A program made the position numbers and the translations under genes. The notes below the pieces were generated by a model. The model made no database searches. It was given only the letters and a program-made list of their open reading frames with translations, and was not told the DNA's origin. From Perca fluviatilis (Eukaryota; Chordata; Actinopteri; Perciformes; Percidae), in contig NC_053119.1 of the NCBI RefSeq assembly GCF_010015445.1, positions 30,176,383 through 30,240,382 of the forward strand: a stretch of DNA of 64,000 bases. Direction: 5' to 3'. This document shows, piece after piece, positions 12,719 through 23,939 of this stretch. Every line of letters begins with the position of its first letter. The first letter of the stretch is position 1.

Positions 12719-13149
12719 GGTCGGAAAGATATAACGTTATTTGCTCTGTGAAAGACATCGACAAAGACGAAAACGAAGGACATTTACTCGATAATTTTAT
12801 TTTAGTTAGTTTTGCAAACGGACATTACAGTTTTAGTTTAGTTATCTTTTTTGTAATGCCTCGTTTTTATTTTTATTTCAGTTAACGACAATGTTTTTTC
12901 CCACCTAGTTCTCGTTATTTTGTTGCTACACATGTGAAGTGATTCCTTCCGAATGAACACAATGAATCTGACTGCCGTAGATGTGAAAGAAATGCAAACT
13001 CTGACCCATGCGTACGTACATTTTGGAGACAATGGGAATTGGCGACGCAGATGGTAAGGCAGGCGCGTAGCCAGTAATGGGCCAGGGCAGCACTGGCCGA
13101 CCAACTTTACTCACTGGCCCGCCCAGCCAAGTTTGATCAATACTAGGGC

Positions 13150-16100
13150 TGCAGCTATCGATTAGTTTAGTAATAAAGTATACTGATTATTCACGTCATC
13201 CTTCCACCGCTGGTTGTCGGGGTGGTGCCCAGCTAATGATGTGGGCTATGTGAATAACTGGAGGGCGTTCTGGGGAAAGCCTGGTCTGATTGAGAGAGAC
13301 GGCATTCATCCCACCTGGGACGGTGCCGCTCTCATATCAAAAAATCTGAACGAGTTTATCAGACATAAACCATGACAACCCAAGTTTGATATTAGTAATC
13401 AGAGGTGCAGTGCTACGCGCCCTCTGTGCTTCCGTTGGACAATCGCCCACTCATAGTCTAATAAAGCACGGTGTCTGTCCCCGGCTCAGATCGGTTAAAT
13501 CAAAGGTAAACAAAAGATGCGCTATACTTAACAACCTAATTGGAATTAAAACTACTGCAATAGAACAAAATAGGAAAATTAGATGTGGACTATTAAATAT
13601 TAGATCTCTGTCTTCTAAAGCAGTACTGGTAAGAGAGTTGATATCAGACAATAAAATTGATTTATTTTGTCTTACTGAAACCTGGCTGGGCCATGAAGAC
13701 TATGTTAGTCTAAATGAAGCCACTCCTCCCAGCCATATTAATACTCAAATTCCTAGAGGCTCAGGCCCGAGGGAGGGGGGTTGCAGCCATCTTTGATGCA
13801 AGCCTGCTAATTACTCCTAAACCTAAATTACATTATAACTCATTTGAAAGTCTTGTTCTTAATCTTCAACATCCAAAATGGAAAACATTACAGCCAATTA
13901 TATTCGTTGTTATTTACAGGGCTCCAGGTCCCCGTATTCTGAATTTTTATCTGAATTCTCAGAGTTTTTATCATGTTTAGTCCTTAAATCAGACGAAGTA
14001 CTTCTTGTAGGTGATTTTAATATCCATGTGGACGTTGACAATGACAGCCTTATTACTGCTTTCAACTCATTACTGGATTCAATCGGTTTCAGTCAGAGTG
14101 TGCACAAGGCGACGCCTGTTTTTAACCACACCCTACGACCTTGTGCTGGCATATGGTATTGAAATTGAGGATTTAATAATATTTTCGCGCGGAATTCGGT
14201 ATTATCAGATCATTCTTTAATCACTTCGGAATTCTTACTACCTGATTATATTAAATTGGATAAAAGCTCCTACACCAGATGCTTATCTGACAGTGCTATA
14301 GCTAAATTTAAAGAAGATATTCCAACAGCATTCGACTCTATGTCATGCCTTAACATAACAGAGGACCTGTATGTTAACCTCAGTCCCTCTCAAATTGATG
14401 CATTTGTAGACGGTGTTACGACATGCCTACGGACGACCTTAGACTCCGTCGCTCCCCTGAAAAAGAAGATGATGAAGCAAAGGAAACTAGCACCTTGGTA
14501 TAACTCCCAAACTCGCAAATTAAAACAAATCTCGCGAAACCTCGAATGTAACTGGCGTTCCACCAAGGTGGAAGAATCTCGTTTGGATTGGCAAGAAAGT
14601 CTCAAAACCTATAGGAAGGCCCTAAGAAAGGCCAGATCAGACTATTACTCATCACTAATAGAAGAAAACAAGAACAACCCAAGGTTTCTTTTCAGCACTG
14701 TCGCCAGGCTGACAGATAGCCACAGCTCTACTGAGCCATCTATTCCTCTAGCTCTGAGTAGTGATGACTTCATGAGCTTCTTCAATGATAAAATTACAAC
14801 AATTAGAGATAAAATTCATCACCTTTTACACTCAACTTCTAACGGTTCACCTTTAACACGCAGTAGTTAGAAATAAAGACTAGTCTCGACATATACTTAG
14901 ACTGCTTTTATCCTATAGATCTTCAACAATTATTGTTAAAGATATCCTCAGCTAAGCCATTTACCTGTCTCTTGGACCCCATCCCAACGAGACTACTCAA
15001 AGAAGCATTACCTGTGGTTAACACCTCATTACTAGATATGATCAATATGTCTCTATTAACAGGTTATGTACCACAGTCATTTAAAGTAGCTGTGATAAAA
15101 CCTCTTCTGAAAAAACCCACCCTGGATCCTGAGGTCTTAGCAAACTATAGACCTATATCTAACCTTCCTTTTCTATCCAAGATCCTTGAGAAGGTGGTTG
15201 CTAATCAGTTATGTGATTTTCTACATAGCAACAGTTTATTTGATGACTTTCAATCAGGATTTAGAAAGAATCATAGCACAGAGACGGCACTGGTGAAAAT
15301 TACTAACGACCTTTTAACTGCTGCAGACAAAGGTCTTGTCTCCATTCTTGTTTTACTAGATCTTAGTGCTGCATTTGACACAATTGACCATTCAATCCTG
15401 TTACAGAGATTGGAACACTTGGTTGGCATTAAAGGAATTGCTCTGAGTTGGTTTAGGTCCTATTTCTCTGATCGATCTCAATTTGTGAATGTTAATGATA
15501 AATCCTCCAAGTACGCTAAAGTTAGCCATGGGGTTCCTCAAGGCTCAGTGCTTGGACCAATTCTATTCTCCTTATATATGCTTCCTCTAGGCAATATTAT
15601 TAGAAAACACTCAATTAACTTTCACTGTTATGCGGATGACACCCAATTATACTTGTCAATCAAACCAGACGAAACCAGTCAGCTAGCAAAATTTCAAGAG
15701 TGCATTAAGGATATAAAATCCTGGATGACCTATAATTTTCTGATGTTAAACCCTAACAAAACTGAAGTTATTGTGCTGGGCCCTAAACACCTCCGAACTT
15801 CATTATCTAGAGATATAGCTACTCTGGATGGTGTTGCCCTGGCCTCCAGCACCACTGTTAGAAATTTAGGAGTTATCTTTGATCAGGATATATCCTTTAA
15901 TGCCAATCTAAAACAAACCTCAAGAACAGCCTTTTTTCATCTTCGTAACATTGCCAAAATTAGGAATATCCTGTCTCAAAACGACGCTGAAAAACTAGTC
16001 CATGCATTTGTTACTTCCAGGCTGGACTATTGTAATTCCCTACTGTCAGGTTGCTCAAATAAATCTCTTAAGACTCTCCAGCTGATCCAGAATGCTGGCA

Positions 16101-17331
16101 GCGTGTTCTCACAAGAACTAAGAAAAGAGATCATATTTCTCCTGTATTAGCTTCTCTGCATTGGCTTCCTGTTGAATCCAGGATTGAGTTTAAAGTCCTT
16201 CTCTTGACCTACAAGCTCTCCTACAAAGCTCTAAATAGTCTAGCACAAACATATTTAAAAGTTTGAGCTTTCCAAATTAATAAAACTATAATATTTCCTA
16301 TTGTCCTACTAGAGCACTGCGCTCCCAGAATGCAGATGTTACTGGTGGTACCTAGAGTCTCTAAAAGTAGAATGGGAGCTAGAGCCTTCAGTTATCAGGC
16401 TCCTCTCCTATGGAACCAGCTCCCGATCTGGGGTCGGGGGCAGAAACTGTCACCTCATTCAAGAATGAACTTAAAACTCTCCTATTTGATAAAGCTTATA
16501 GTTAGGGATCGAGGAGTTGCAGTGTTCACCTAACTGGCCCAACTGCTTCTCTTCATAATTGTTAGATTAATAATACATAACAAAGTAGAGGGAGGCAGGC
16601 CAGCCAAGCCAGATCCGGCAGGGGGAGAGTTCTAAGCCCGAAAAAGCTACCTCTCCTTATGACCTGTCTCTCTTAGTTACCTGTTATAGTTACGCTGTTA
16701 TAGTCCTAGACTGCCGGGGGACTTCCTTCCTTTGACACACTGAGCTGCTCTCTCTTCTCCCTTTCTATTACTGTTTCTATTACTGTTACTATTACTATTA
16801 CTATTTGTGTGCAGCCCGTCCCAGAAATGCTTGTTACTAATCCTAGCTTCTGGGGGAGTTTACTCCCCGAGTCCTTATGCTTTTTTTCCCCAGCGTATTT
16901 CCTTGGAGAACGTTTTGCACCAAAACCCTGGTTGCAGCTGTCGCCGTGGTCCTGCTGCACTCCCTGCTGAGCTCAGCGATGCCCTGCAATGTCATGCTGC
17001 GTCCTGCTGAACCCTGCAGCTTCCCGCTACATCCAGTCACTGTTCCATTATTAATGTGACTACTATCGCCACTGTTCACGCTAATCCCCTAACCCGCTCG
17101 TCAGACACCGCCTACCAAAAGCCTGGGTCTGTCCGAGGTTTCTTCCCAAGAGGGAGTTTTTCCTCGCCACTGTCGCACTGCTTGCTCTTGAGGGAATTAC
17201 TGGAATTGTTGGAATTGTTGGGGCTTTGTAAAATATAGAGTGTGGTCTAGACCTACTCTATCTGTAAAGTGTCTCGAGATAACTTATGTTATGATTTGAT
17301 ACTATAAATAAAATTGAATTGAATTGAATTA
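13150..17331 (+). mobile_element. L2 (Maui-type) LINE, near full length, frameshifted
   Basis: In order: the end of an SGNH/esterase-type ORF1 ([16 protein letters not shown], ~13290-13370), an AP-endonuclease (GLLNIRSLSSKA, DLFCLTETWL, VGDFNIHVD) broken by several frameshifts (13590-14220), a linker (14256-14870), reverse transcriptase (14933-16130) and a C-terminal domain in pieces (VSKSRMGARAFSYQAPLLWN, ~16350). The 3' UTR ends with AAATTGAATTGAATTGAATT, the ATTGA tail characteristic of fish L2. Multiple breaks show it cannot encode active proteins. Confidence 0.93.
14933..16150 (+). pseudogene. L2 reverse transcriptase
   Basis: This is the best-preserved part of the L2 element, 405 codons open. 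RT blocks are visible: YRPISNLPFLSKILEKVVA, DDFQSGFRKNHSTETALVKI, VLLDLSAAFDTIDHSILL (motif A), GVPQGSVLGPILFSLYM (motif B), FHCYADDTQLYLSI (motif C, catalytic YADD intact), LMLNPNKTEV (motif D) and LGVIFDQDISF (E/thumb). The frame is lost at QNAG, just before the C-terminal domain. Confidence 0.95.
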
Positions 17332-17932
17332 TTCCATCAATAAATTGAGTAATCTGATAAAAAAAACAAAAAAAACACTTGTTTTATTGAAGAGCAATAA
17401 TTACAAGTTTGGTTAAATTTTTGGAAAAAGCTACATTTTTATTGCCTACATTGCTTACAATATATCTCAAAAAACTAAACCTTAAGTGCATTCAAGTGCC
17501 ATATTACATTTTTTTTTTTTTTTATTAAAGAAAACATTTTTTCAAATAATATCAACCTCAAACTAAGGCATACATTAAACATATGTGGCGAGTGGGACTC
17601 TTTTGGTGTGGAGCGCCTTTTCGGCCCGCTCAAGACCCAGACCAAAGGAAGACACCGGCAACGCCATCTGGGGAATTTCACCCCGAGAATAGGATTTGAC
17701 TAGTAAAATGGTTAAACCACCAAAATACAGAAAGCACACAGATTCAATTTATGAATGAAGCCAGAGACTTAGTTCCGTCAAAAACAATGATTTTATTAAT
17801 ACAATTACTAAAACATCAAATACTATTTAAAATACCAGACCTACTAAATGTGGGAAATAAGTGCTGAGGCCTTACCGGTGGAGGGACAGGATCAAAGGGT
17901 GTGGGGTCTCAGGGAAGGATCACCCCAGTGTG

Positions 17933-17933
<1 letters not shown>
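17332..17933. other. Gene-free stretch
   Basis: AT-rich, with A/T runs. No coding segment recognised; 17586-17830 may be a dispersed repeat. Confidence 0.35.

Positions 17934-18016
<83 letters not shown>
17934..18016. repeat. (CA)n microsatellite
   Basis: About 41 uninterrupted CA units. Confidence 0.98.
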
Positions 18017-18019
<3 letters not shown>

Positions 18020-18205
18020 TGTCTTGCTACCACAAATACTCGCTAGAGCACCAAATGTGGATTAATCTGCCCCTCAGTGCCCTCCAGTGTCCTGCTACAT
18101 TCTGTATCGCCCTGCAGTGCCATGAACTACTACATCTATTTCTAGGCACTGTTCCATTATCTTTACTGTGATTATTATTATTACCACTGTTCATCACACC
18201 CCCCA

Positions 18206-18211
<6 letters not shown>

Positions 18212-18265
<54 letters not shown>
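18212..18265. repeat. (TA)n microsatellite
   Basis: About 27 TA units, 75 bp past the Myb/SANT stop codon on that gene's 3' side. Confidence 0.97.
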
Positions 18266-18267
<2 letters not shown>

Positions 18268-18341
18268 CCGAGGGTAACTATCACACTTTCAGAGTACAGT
18301 AATAATAGACAGATCATAGTTATTAATTAAAAATTATTTAT

Positions 18342-19757
18342 TTACAAGCTTCTCCAGCAAAGACAGGAAGCGCTCCTCTCCTCTCCTCCCTCTCCCTCAT
18401 CTCTGTCTCTTCTCTTATCCCTCTCCCTCATCTCTGCAAAACGCCGTTCCTCTCTCTCCACTGCCTCACGGTGCCACCTCTCCTCTCTTTCATCTCTTGC
18501 TTCTTCTCTCTCTCTTGCCCTCTCCTCCATCTTCTTCATCTCCTGCTCCTGTATCAGCTCCCTCTCCTGTAATTCCTTCAGGGCCTCCACGACATCCACT
18601 CGCCTCCGTTTTGGAGTGGATGCCGTGGAAGCCCTGGCTGTGTCCCTTTCTGGGGTCACCACCGAGGGGGGTTCCACAACCGCCACGTCCTGGGAGGATG
18701 AGGCAATGAGGACAGGCGGCGTTACAGACGGCCTGCCCCCAATTGCCTCATCCATCAGTGAGTACCACTTCCAGGACGCAGCGGTTGCCTCACCCCCCTC
18801 CGTGCTGACCCCAGTTCTGGGGCATTTCAGATCCTACGGACAACAGAAAACACTCCAATTTAAGATCAAAACAAACTAAAATTAAATGCTTACACCCTTA
18901 GGGCTGATTAACTCACAATTATTCTGACAGTTTACCGACCTTGTATTTTTGTTTCAGGTTCTCCCATTTTTTTTTTTTTAAATGGGGGTAACCTTGTCTT
19001 TAAGCCCTCGACTTTTAACGTACGCCCTAATGAAAATACAATTTGTATGAGGCTAGCAATGTAAAATATAGGTCCACAGTACAATATATAACGATAGGAA
19101 GATATGATATACATTTACTTACTCGTATCCATTCAGGGCAGCATTGCGCTTGCCCGTAAAGCTGGTTGCGTTCACCGTCCTCCACTGAATGAGGGACCTT
19201 GTGTCCTCGTCTGTCCCTAACGATTATATAAGTCAGATCAGGACAGAAACAGCACTGTTAACACGTTATAACATTACATGCATTAACGTACTGCAACATT
19301 ACTGCTTATATGTAATGCATATTTACAAGATCACACATCTAACGCTAAATCTTCTACAGTGAGGACGACAGTGTGGCTAGTTAACCTCATTTATGGCGTA
19401 ATTAGAGTATTTACAGTTTGAATTTCGTCACGCCACTTATGTAACATCTACCCCAAGGTCTAATAAAGCTAACAATGGTGTCGGATTTTTTTTGTGAACA
19501 TCAGGGGTATAGAAGTAACTTCATACTCTTTAACTGTGCCGCTGTAAGATAACTAGCTAAGGTTAGCTAAAGCTAGCTTGATAGCACGTCAAATTACGGT
19601 ACATATAAACGTTATAATTCGCGGTACAAAAATCATCACAGAGTGCAAAATGACCTTAATATACATAAACGGGTGGCTTATATGTTATACAAGTATAGCA
19701 AAATGATTAAAACTTACATTTGTAATGCTCGGTCGCTGTCGCGTCTTTGGCCGCCAT
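18342..19757 (-). CDS. Myb/SANT-like DNA-binding protein (PIF/Harbinger type), one-base break in exon 3
   Basis: There are four exons on the minus strand: 19718-19757 (MAAKDATATEHYK), 19123-19216 (WTDEDTRSLIQWRTVNATSF...NGYE), 18940-19026 (AYVKSRGLKDKVTPI...KKKWENLKQKYK) and 18342-18833 (DLKCPRTGVSTEGGEATAAS to WRSL, stop). All introns are GT/AG and the phases fit. The trihelix/Myb-SANT fold supplies DNA binding; the last exon carries MDEAIGGRPSVTPPVLIASS, a KRRR basic stretch and a ~60-residue Glu/Arg-rich coiled coil. In exon 3 the frame meets TAA then a run of 13 A before TGGGAG; the exons sum to 713 nt, one short of a multiple of three. This is either a real frameshift or a homopolymer error. 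AATAAA overlaps the stop. No DDE transposase partner is nearby. Expected location is nuclear. Confidence 0.75.
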
Positions 19758-19782
19758 TATCCAAAGCTTTTTAAACTTTTGT

Positions 19783-19820
19783 TAGCTCCGCCCCTTCCGC
19801 TACGTAGCAAAGATGGCGAC
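19783..19820 (-). promoter_or_regulatory. GC-box/ETS/YY1-like promoter of the Myb/SANT gene
   Basis: Within 65 bp upstream of the ATG the minus strand has GCGGAAG (ETS-like) overlapping GGGGCGGAGC (Sp1-like). The plus strand has AAGATGGCG (YY1-like). No TATA box is seen, which fits a housekeeping-type promoter. Confidence 0.4.
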
Positions 19821-20587
19821 CGTTGAGTGTGGAAAGTGTCCATTGATCCACACTCAACTTTTTCACCGTTATGAGTGCACCATCCGGGCACTTGTAGTGC
19901 ACTGCATTTACCACACTTCGACGAGTGAAATTTTGAGTGCACTCAAATAGTTAGTATAAGTACAGAAGTGTGCGATTTGAGACACACCAAATGTTTTCTG
20001 TTGAGATGCTGAAGCATTGACGTCGTGCTATTATTGTGGTAAGCTAGTTCGATTTTTGCAGTAGACATACTGTAGAGAGTTTTCGTTTTAATTACGTTTG
20101 AACTGATTCCAAACTTTGGACACTTTCTGTAATTTTCTCCAGCCGGTCTCTTCTCTTAACCCCTCGCTATTTACGCTCAGCATGTGTCGCCGCCAGCAGC
20201 AGACTGAGCAGCATCTGGTGTGCGACAGTAATAATGATCCGTGCGGAAACACAGTCGTCAGCATACAACGTTGGTAACATTGATTTAACGAAGCTTCGAG
20301 GCAAGTCATTTTGCGTCGGATTTTTTTTTATCAAATTATTCGAGGAATCGTTTCAGTCCTAAACAATATGTTTTTGTTTTGTTATGAAAAATATTCAAAT
20401 GTATGTAAAAAAAATACAACAGAACTAGTTTTGTGTGTTTTAATGGGTCGCCTCTTCTAATTAAAACGAAACTGTTTAAACCATAGAATAAGGATCAAAC
20501 AATTAGGAAGCCTTGGAACGTAGGTGATTGCTATGGTAACAACAGGCAGACTCTCTGGGCTGCCTTCAGCAGCTAACGTTAGCTAGC

Positions 20588-20797
20588 TGGCTTTTTAGAC
20601 AATGTACCATGGATGGATGTGTTAAGCAATGTACTGTTAAAAGTTACCGTGACAAAAATGGCTTCTCTTTAAAGTGGTATGGACAGTTTTCTTGGATGGA
20701 ATCCAGTCTAAATAAGGACGAGCTTTTCTGCAGCATGTGCAGACCACTCCCCAGTGGAGTTGACAGCCCATCAGCCAGAGAGGAGTTTGTTTGAGTG
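20588..20797 (+). pseudogene. TTF-type zinc finger fragment (hAT/ZMYM-like)
   Basis: SYRDKNGFSLKWYGQFSWME and SSLNKDELFCSMCRPL resemble the TTF-type finger (W-x-W...CxxC) at the start of hAT/ZMYM1-like proteins. It ends abruptly. A hAT-like right end (CTACGCCACTG) lies at ~21643-21653. Confidence 0.5.
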
Positions 20798-20839
20798 ATG
20801 CCCTCACAGAGGTAACATTAAGTAAAAGCTGTTGTTGCA

Positions 20840-22190
20840 TTTGTTTTTAAATGAATGAAATAAATGATTAAATAATAAAAATAATAAAACGTGTTTCATG
20901 CTTCTTGTGTTATTATTTAAGTAACCTAGTAACCTTCCTATTTAGTAAGAAATGATGAACACTGATGATGGCTTCTAGCTAAACGCATTTGTGTTTTGCC
21001 CACATCAAATAAGATAACTTATCTGTGAGTGACGTAGTTTTTCTTTGATCCGGTCATTGCCGTGGACTTGACAGTGTCTAAGATTTGGCGCCTTGCTGGC
21101 TGCTTTTCATTATATCTTTAATAATTTAAACAATGCTAGGCTGGAAGTTTTCATTCTTTAATTTTCTTTCACTGCTCGTAGTGCGTTAGCTGCTCATGAT
21201 CTGACCATAGTCCTGAAGCATATGATAGGATATGTTACATGTGCGATTTTTGTCTGATGTAGGCTATTCTATGTCATGCAGTATGTAATTTAGATGCCTT
21301 CTCTGCTGTTTGGGTTCATGATTAGTTGCCACTTTGTGCAATAAAATGGTTAATTTTATAACCGTGCTGTGCAGAGCCAATGCTGCTGGTTCTGCCGGTG
21401 CAAATATATTTGAGCCTGAATAGGATCGACAGGTTTTTGTCTATTGTTGTGTACAACATTTTTAGACTGGCAGTTTTGTTGGTTGAGCATGTTGGAGACA
21501 GTACTGCTATTGCCGTTGTAATGCAGTATGTTGGAAGGTAAAATTGTTGCCTTTTTTTTTTAGATTGTCCTTTTTGCTACTTCTACATCTTTTTGAAAAT
21601 GGCCTACTCACTTTTGTACTGGCCTGCCCAAATACTACTTCTGCCTACGCCACTGTGGTAAGGTGGTGAACTGAAGTTAGACGGCAGAAAGTAAATGTGG
21701 GAATAACGATAACTTGTAATATTTTCAAGTATTGATGCCTCACACATGTTTTTTCTCAACATATCATCCACGTTATCATGAAGATAAATCCAGCAGTGTT
21801 ATTTGGGCTTGTACTGAGTGATAATTGTTCCATAAACACCTTGTAAAATCCAACTCAAATCTTAAATCAAAACTCGTTCTTAATATTGAATCGGTGCTGT
21901 CTCACTCACATTGTCCGCTACGGAGAGCAGGAGGAGGAGATCGCCCGACGCATGGAATACAGGATAGCATCAAATACCCTAGCATTAGATAACGGCATAA
22001 CACAGTGTAAATACGCGTAATGCTGCATGATGGCACTGAAGGACTACGCTAATGGAAGAATCAGGAGAGAATGAGACTTCAGGGACCATGACGATGACTG
22101 GCTAATATGCTGATTTAAATTCCCTAAAGCTGTGCTGTTGGATCTACGTACTGAATTGGGTCCAGTAGAGAGGGCAACGCGCCGGAACCG
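20840..22190. other. Gene-free stretch
   Basis: AT-rich; apart from the possible hAT end near 21650 nothing is recognised. Confidence 0.35.
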
Positions 22191-22192
22191 TG

Positions 22193-22234
22193 CCATCCCG
22201 GTTCATCCCGGTCCATCCCGGTCCATCCCGGTCC
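22193..22234. repeat. 10-bp minisatellite
   Basis: Four and a fifth copies of CCATCCCGGT (one copy TCATCCCGGT). Confidence 0.95.
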
Positions 22235-22584
22235 AAATACAGGTCCTTGCCACTCTGGGGGCAACCGGCTGTTTCCAGCGGTAAATAGCAGACAACTAAG
22301 TGTTTGTTATAAATATTACAATCTTCAAATTTATCACTAAGGCTTGTTTGGATATAATATATAGTTATGTTAAATATTATCATAGGTCTGGTATATCGAA
22401 GCTGTCCCCGAGTGCTGTAATGCCTGCCGTTTTGGATGGTATTATTAATATAGGTAGTCTATAGATCAGGTTACCCTACACTGTGCGAGAATAGGCCGAA
22501 ATTATAATAATCTGTGGGATGGAGCCTGGTCAGCCCTCAAGAATACATGGTAAAGGGATCAGAGTATTAGACTGATGATGATGA

Positions 22585-23085
22585 GGAGTGGGACAGAATT
22601 TATAAGAATTTTAAAACTATGTCACACGATGTGAGGGTGCGCCTCATTCAGTTCAAGATTATGCATCGCTTCTATTGGACTCCCTCCAGATTGTTTGGAC
22701 TTGGTTTGAACGACACACCAAATTGTTGGAAATGTAAGACAGAGGACAGCCAATTACTTCATGTCCTATTGTCCTGTGATAAGGTCCAGGAATTTTGGAC
22801 CAGGATACATGATAACCTATGTCGGAATGCATGGACCCAAGTTCCATTCAACCCAAGATTATTTGTTCTTGGAGATAGATCAATCCTAAACAGAATAGAT
22901 AAGCACATAAGAAGTTGGGTCCAAACTAGTTTTATGATAGCCAGACAGATTATTTTGACGATGGAGGAATGAAAAGGTGCTGTCAATTCAGGAGTGGACT
23001 TGTGAGATGGCTAGGGTGGCAATATTTGAAAAGATGTCATATAAACGTTTTTTACAGATTCCAGGATGTCTACACTAGGTATTTG
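22585..23085 (+). mobile_element. L1/Tx1-type LINE 3' fragment
   Basis: Encodes VRVRLIQFKIMHRFYWTPSR, CWKCKTEDSQLLHVLLSC with DKVQEFW (the C-terminal CCHC-type finger), WVQTSFMIARQIIL, and after a frameshift near 22972 EWTCEMARVAIFEKMSYK to a stop near 23078. Confidence 0.85.
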
Positions 23086-23518
23086 TACTTAAGCTTTCTG
23101 GGGGGCTCCTGAAAAGCTTTGTGCTGGGGAGAGACATGTATGGATTTATAGTGTATGATAGGGGAAAACATACATGTACCATAACCTTAGTAGAATAAAA
23201 TACAACAACCACACATTCTCTAAAACAAAAATATTGGTAATGCACAGTTATAAGCCATTGCGTTCGTAGATATCTGCACGTTAAATCCTGAGGAAAGTTC
23301 TTATGGTCTTCTGTCCTTATACTGATGTCTTGACAAATACTGAAAACAATAAGGATTTAAAACCTGTGACCTATATATTTTTTTCTATTTATTTAAAGTG
23401 AATGGAAAACAATGGTGCTGGCTGTCTGACTTACCTCACAGAAGCAGCGGAAGTGACATCACTGCCATCCCTATTAGATTATCAATAAACAGTAATTTGG
23501 GAAAACGTCTAGAATGGG

Positions 23519-23694
23519 TTCCTGATTAGCTCACCTGGTAGAGCGTGCGCCCATATGTTTTTGCCTTGACGCAGCGGCTGCAGGTTTGACTGTGACCTGT
23601 GGCCCTTTGCTGCATGTCATTCCCCCTCTCTCATCCTTTTCACATCTTCAGCTATCCTAAATAAAGGCCTGTAAATGCCCAAAAAAATATCTTA
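23519..23694 (+). mobile_element. tRNA-derived SINE
   Basis: Pol III A box TAGCTCACCTGGTAGAGCGT, a degenerate B box GGTTTGACTG about 45 bp later, a tRNA-unrelated body (CTGCATGTCATTCCCCCTC) and a short A-rich tail after AAATGCCC. The head no longer folds as a tRNA. Confidence 0.8.
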
Positions 23695-23876
23695 TTTGAT
23701 TTTGGTGCTATAGTGCTTTCAAAAGATATTGGTTAAGGTGATCAATTGAGCAAACAAACCAAACCCAAGGCTTAAAATTCTAGTTCTGTCACATTATGTA
23801 ATGCTGAGAATGTAGCAGGTTGTGTTGTCAGTGTATTGTGGGAGGGTGTGATTAAGCTGATTCGAGGTTGATGGCC

Positions 23877-23885
23877 TTTATAAAC
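23877..23885 (+). promoter_or_regulatory. TATA box, possible promoter of the C2-domain gene
   Basis: TTTATAAAC is followed ~30 bp later by GTGAGAGACAAGTTATC, then a strong donor ACTACAG|GTATGA at 23932/23933. The first matching acceptor before a start codon is at 28328. This suggests a noncoding exon 1 at about 23910-23932 and a 4.4 kb intron. The link is inferred, not proven. Confidence 0.45.
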
Positions 23886-23939
23886 ATGGAACAGCGCACA
23901 GCGTGGTGAGAGACAAGTTATCAAGACTACAGGTATGAC

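Noticed and set aside
23519..23600. A functional tRNA gene
   Set aside because: A and B box motifs are present but no cloverleaf, and a SINE body and A-rich tail follow.
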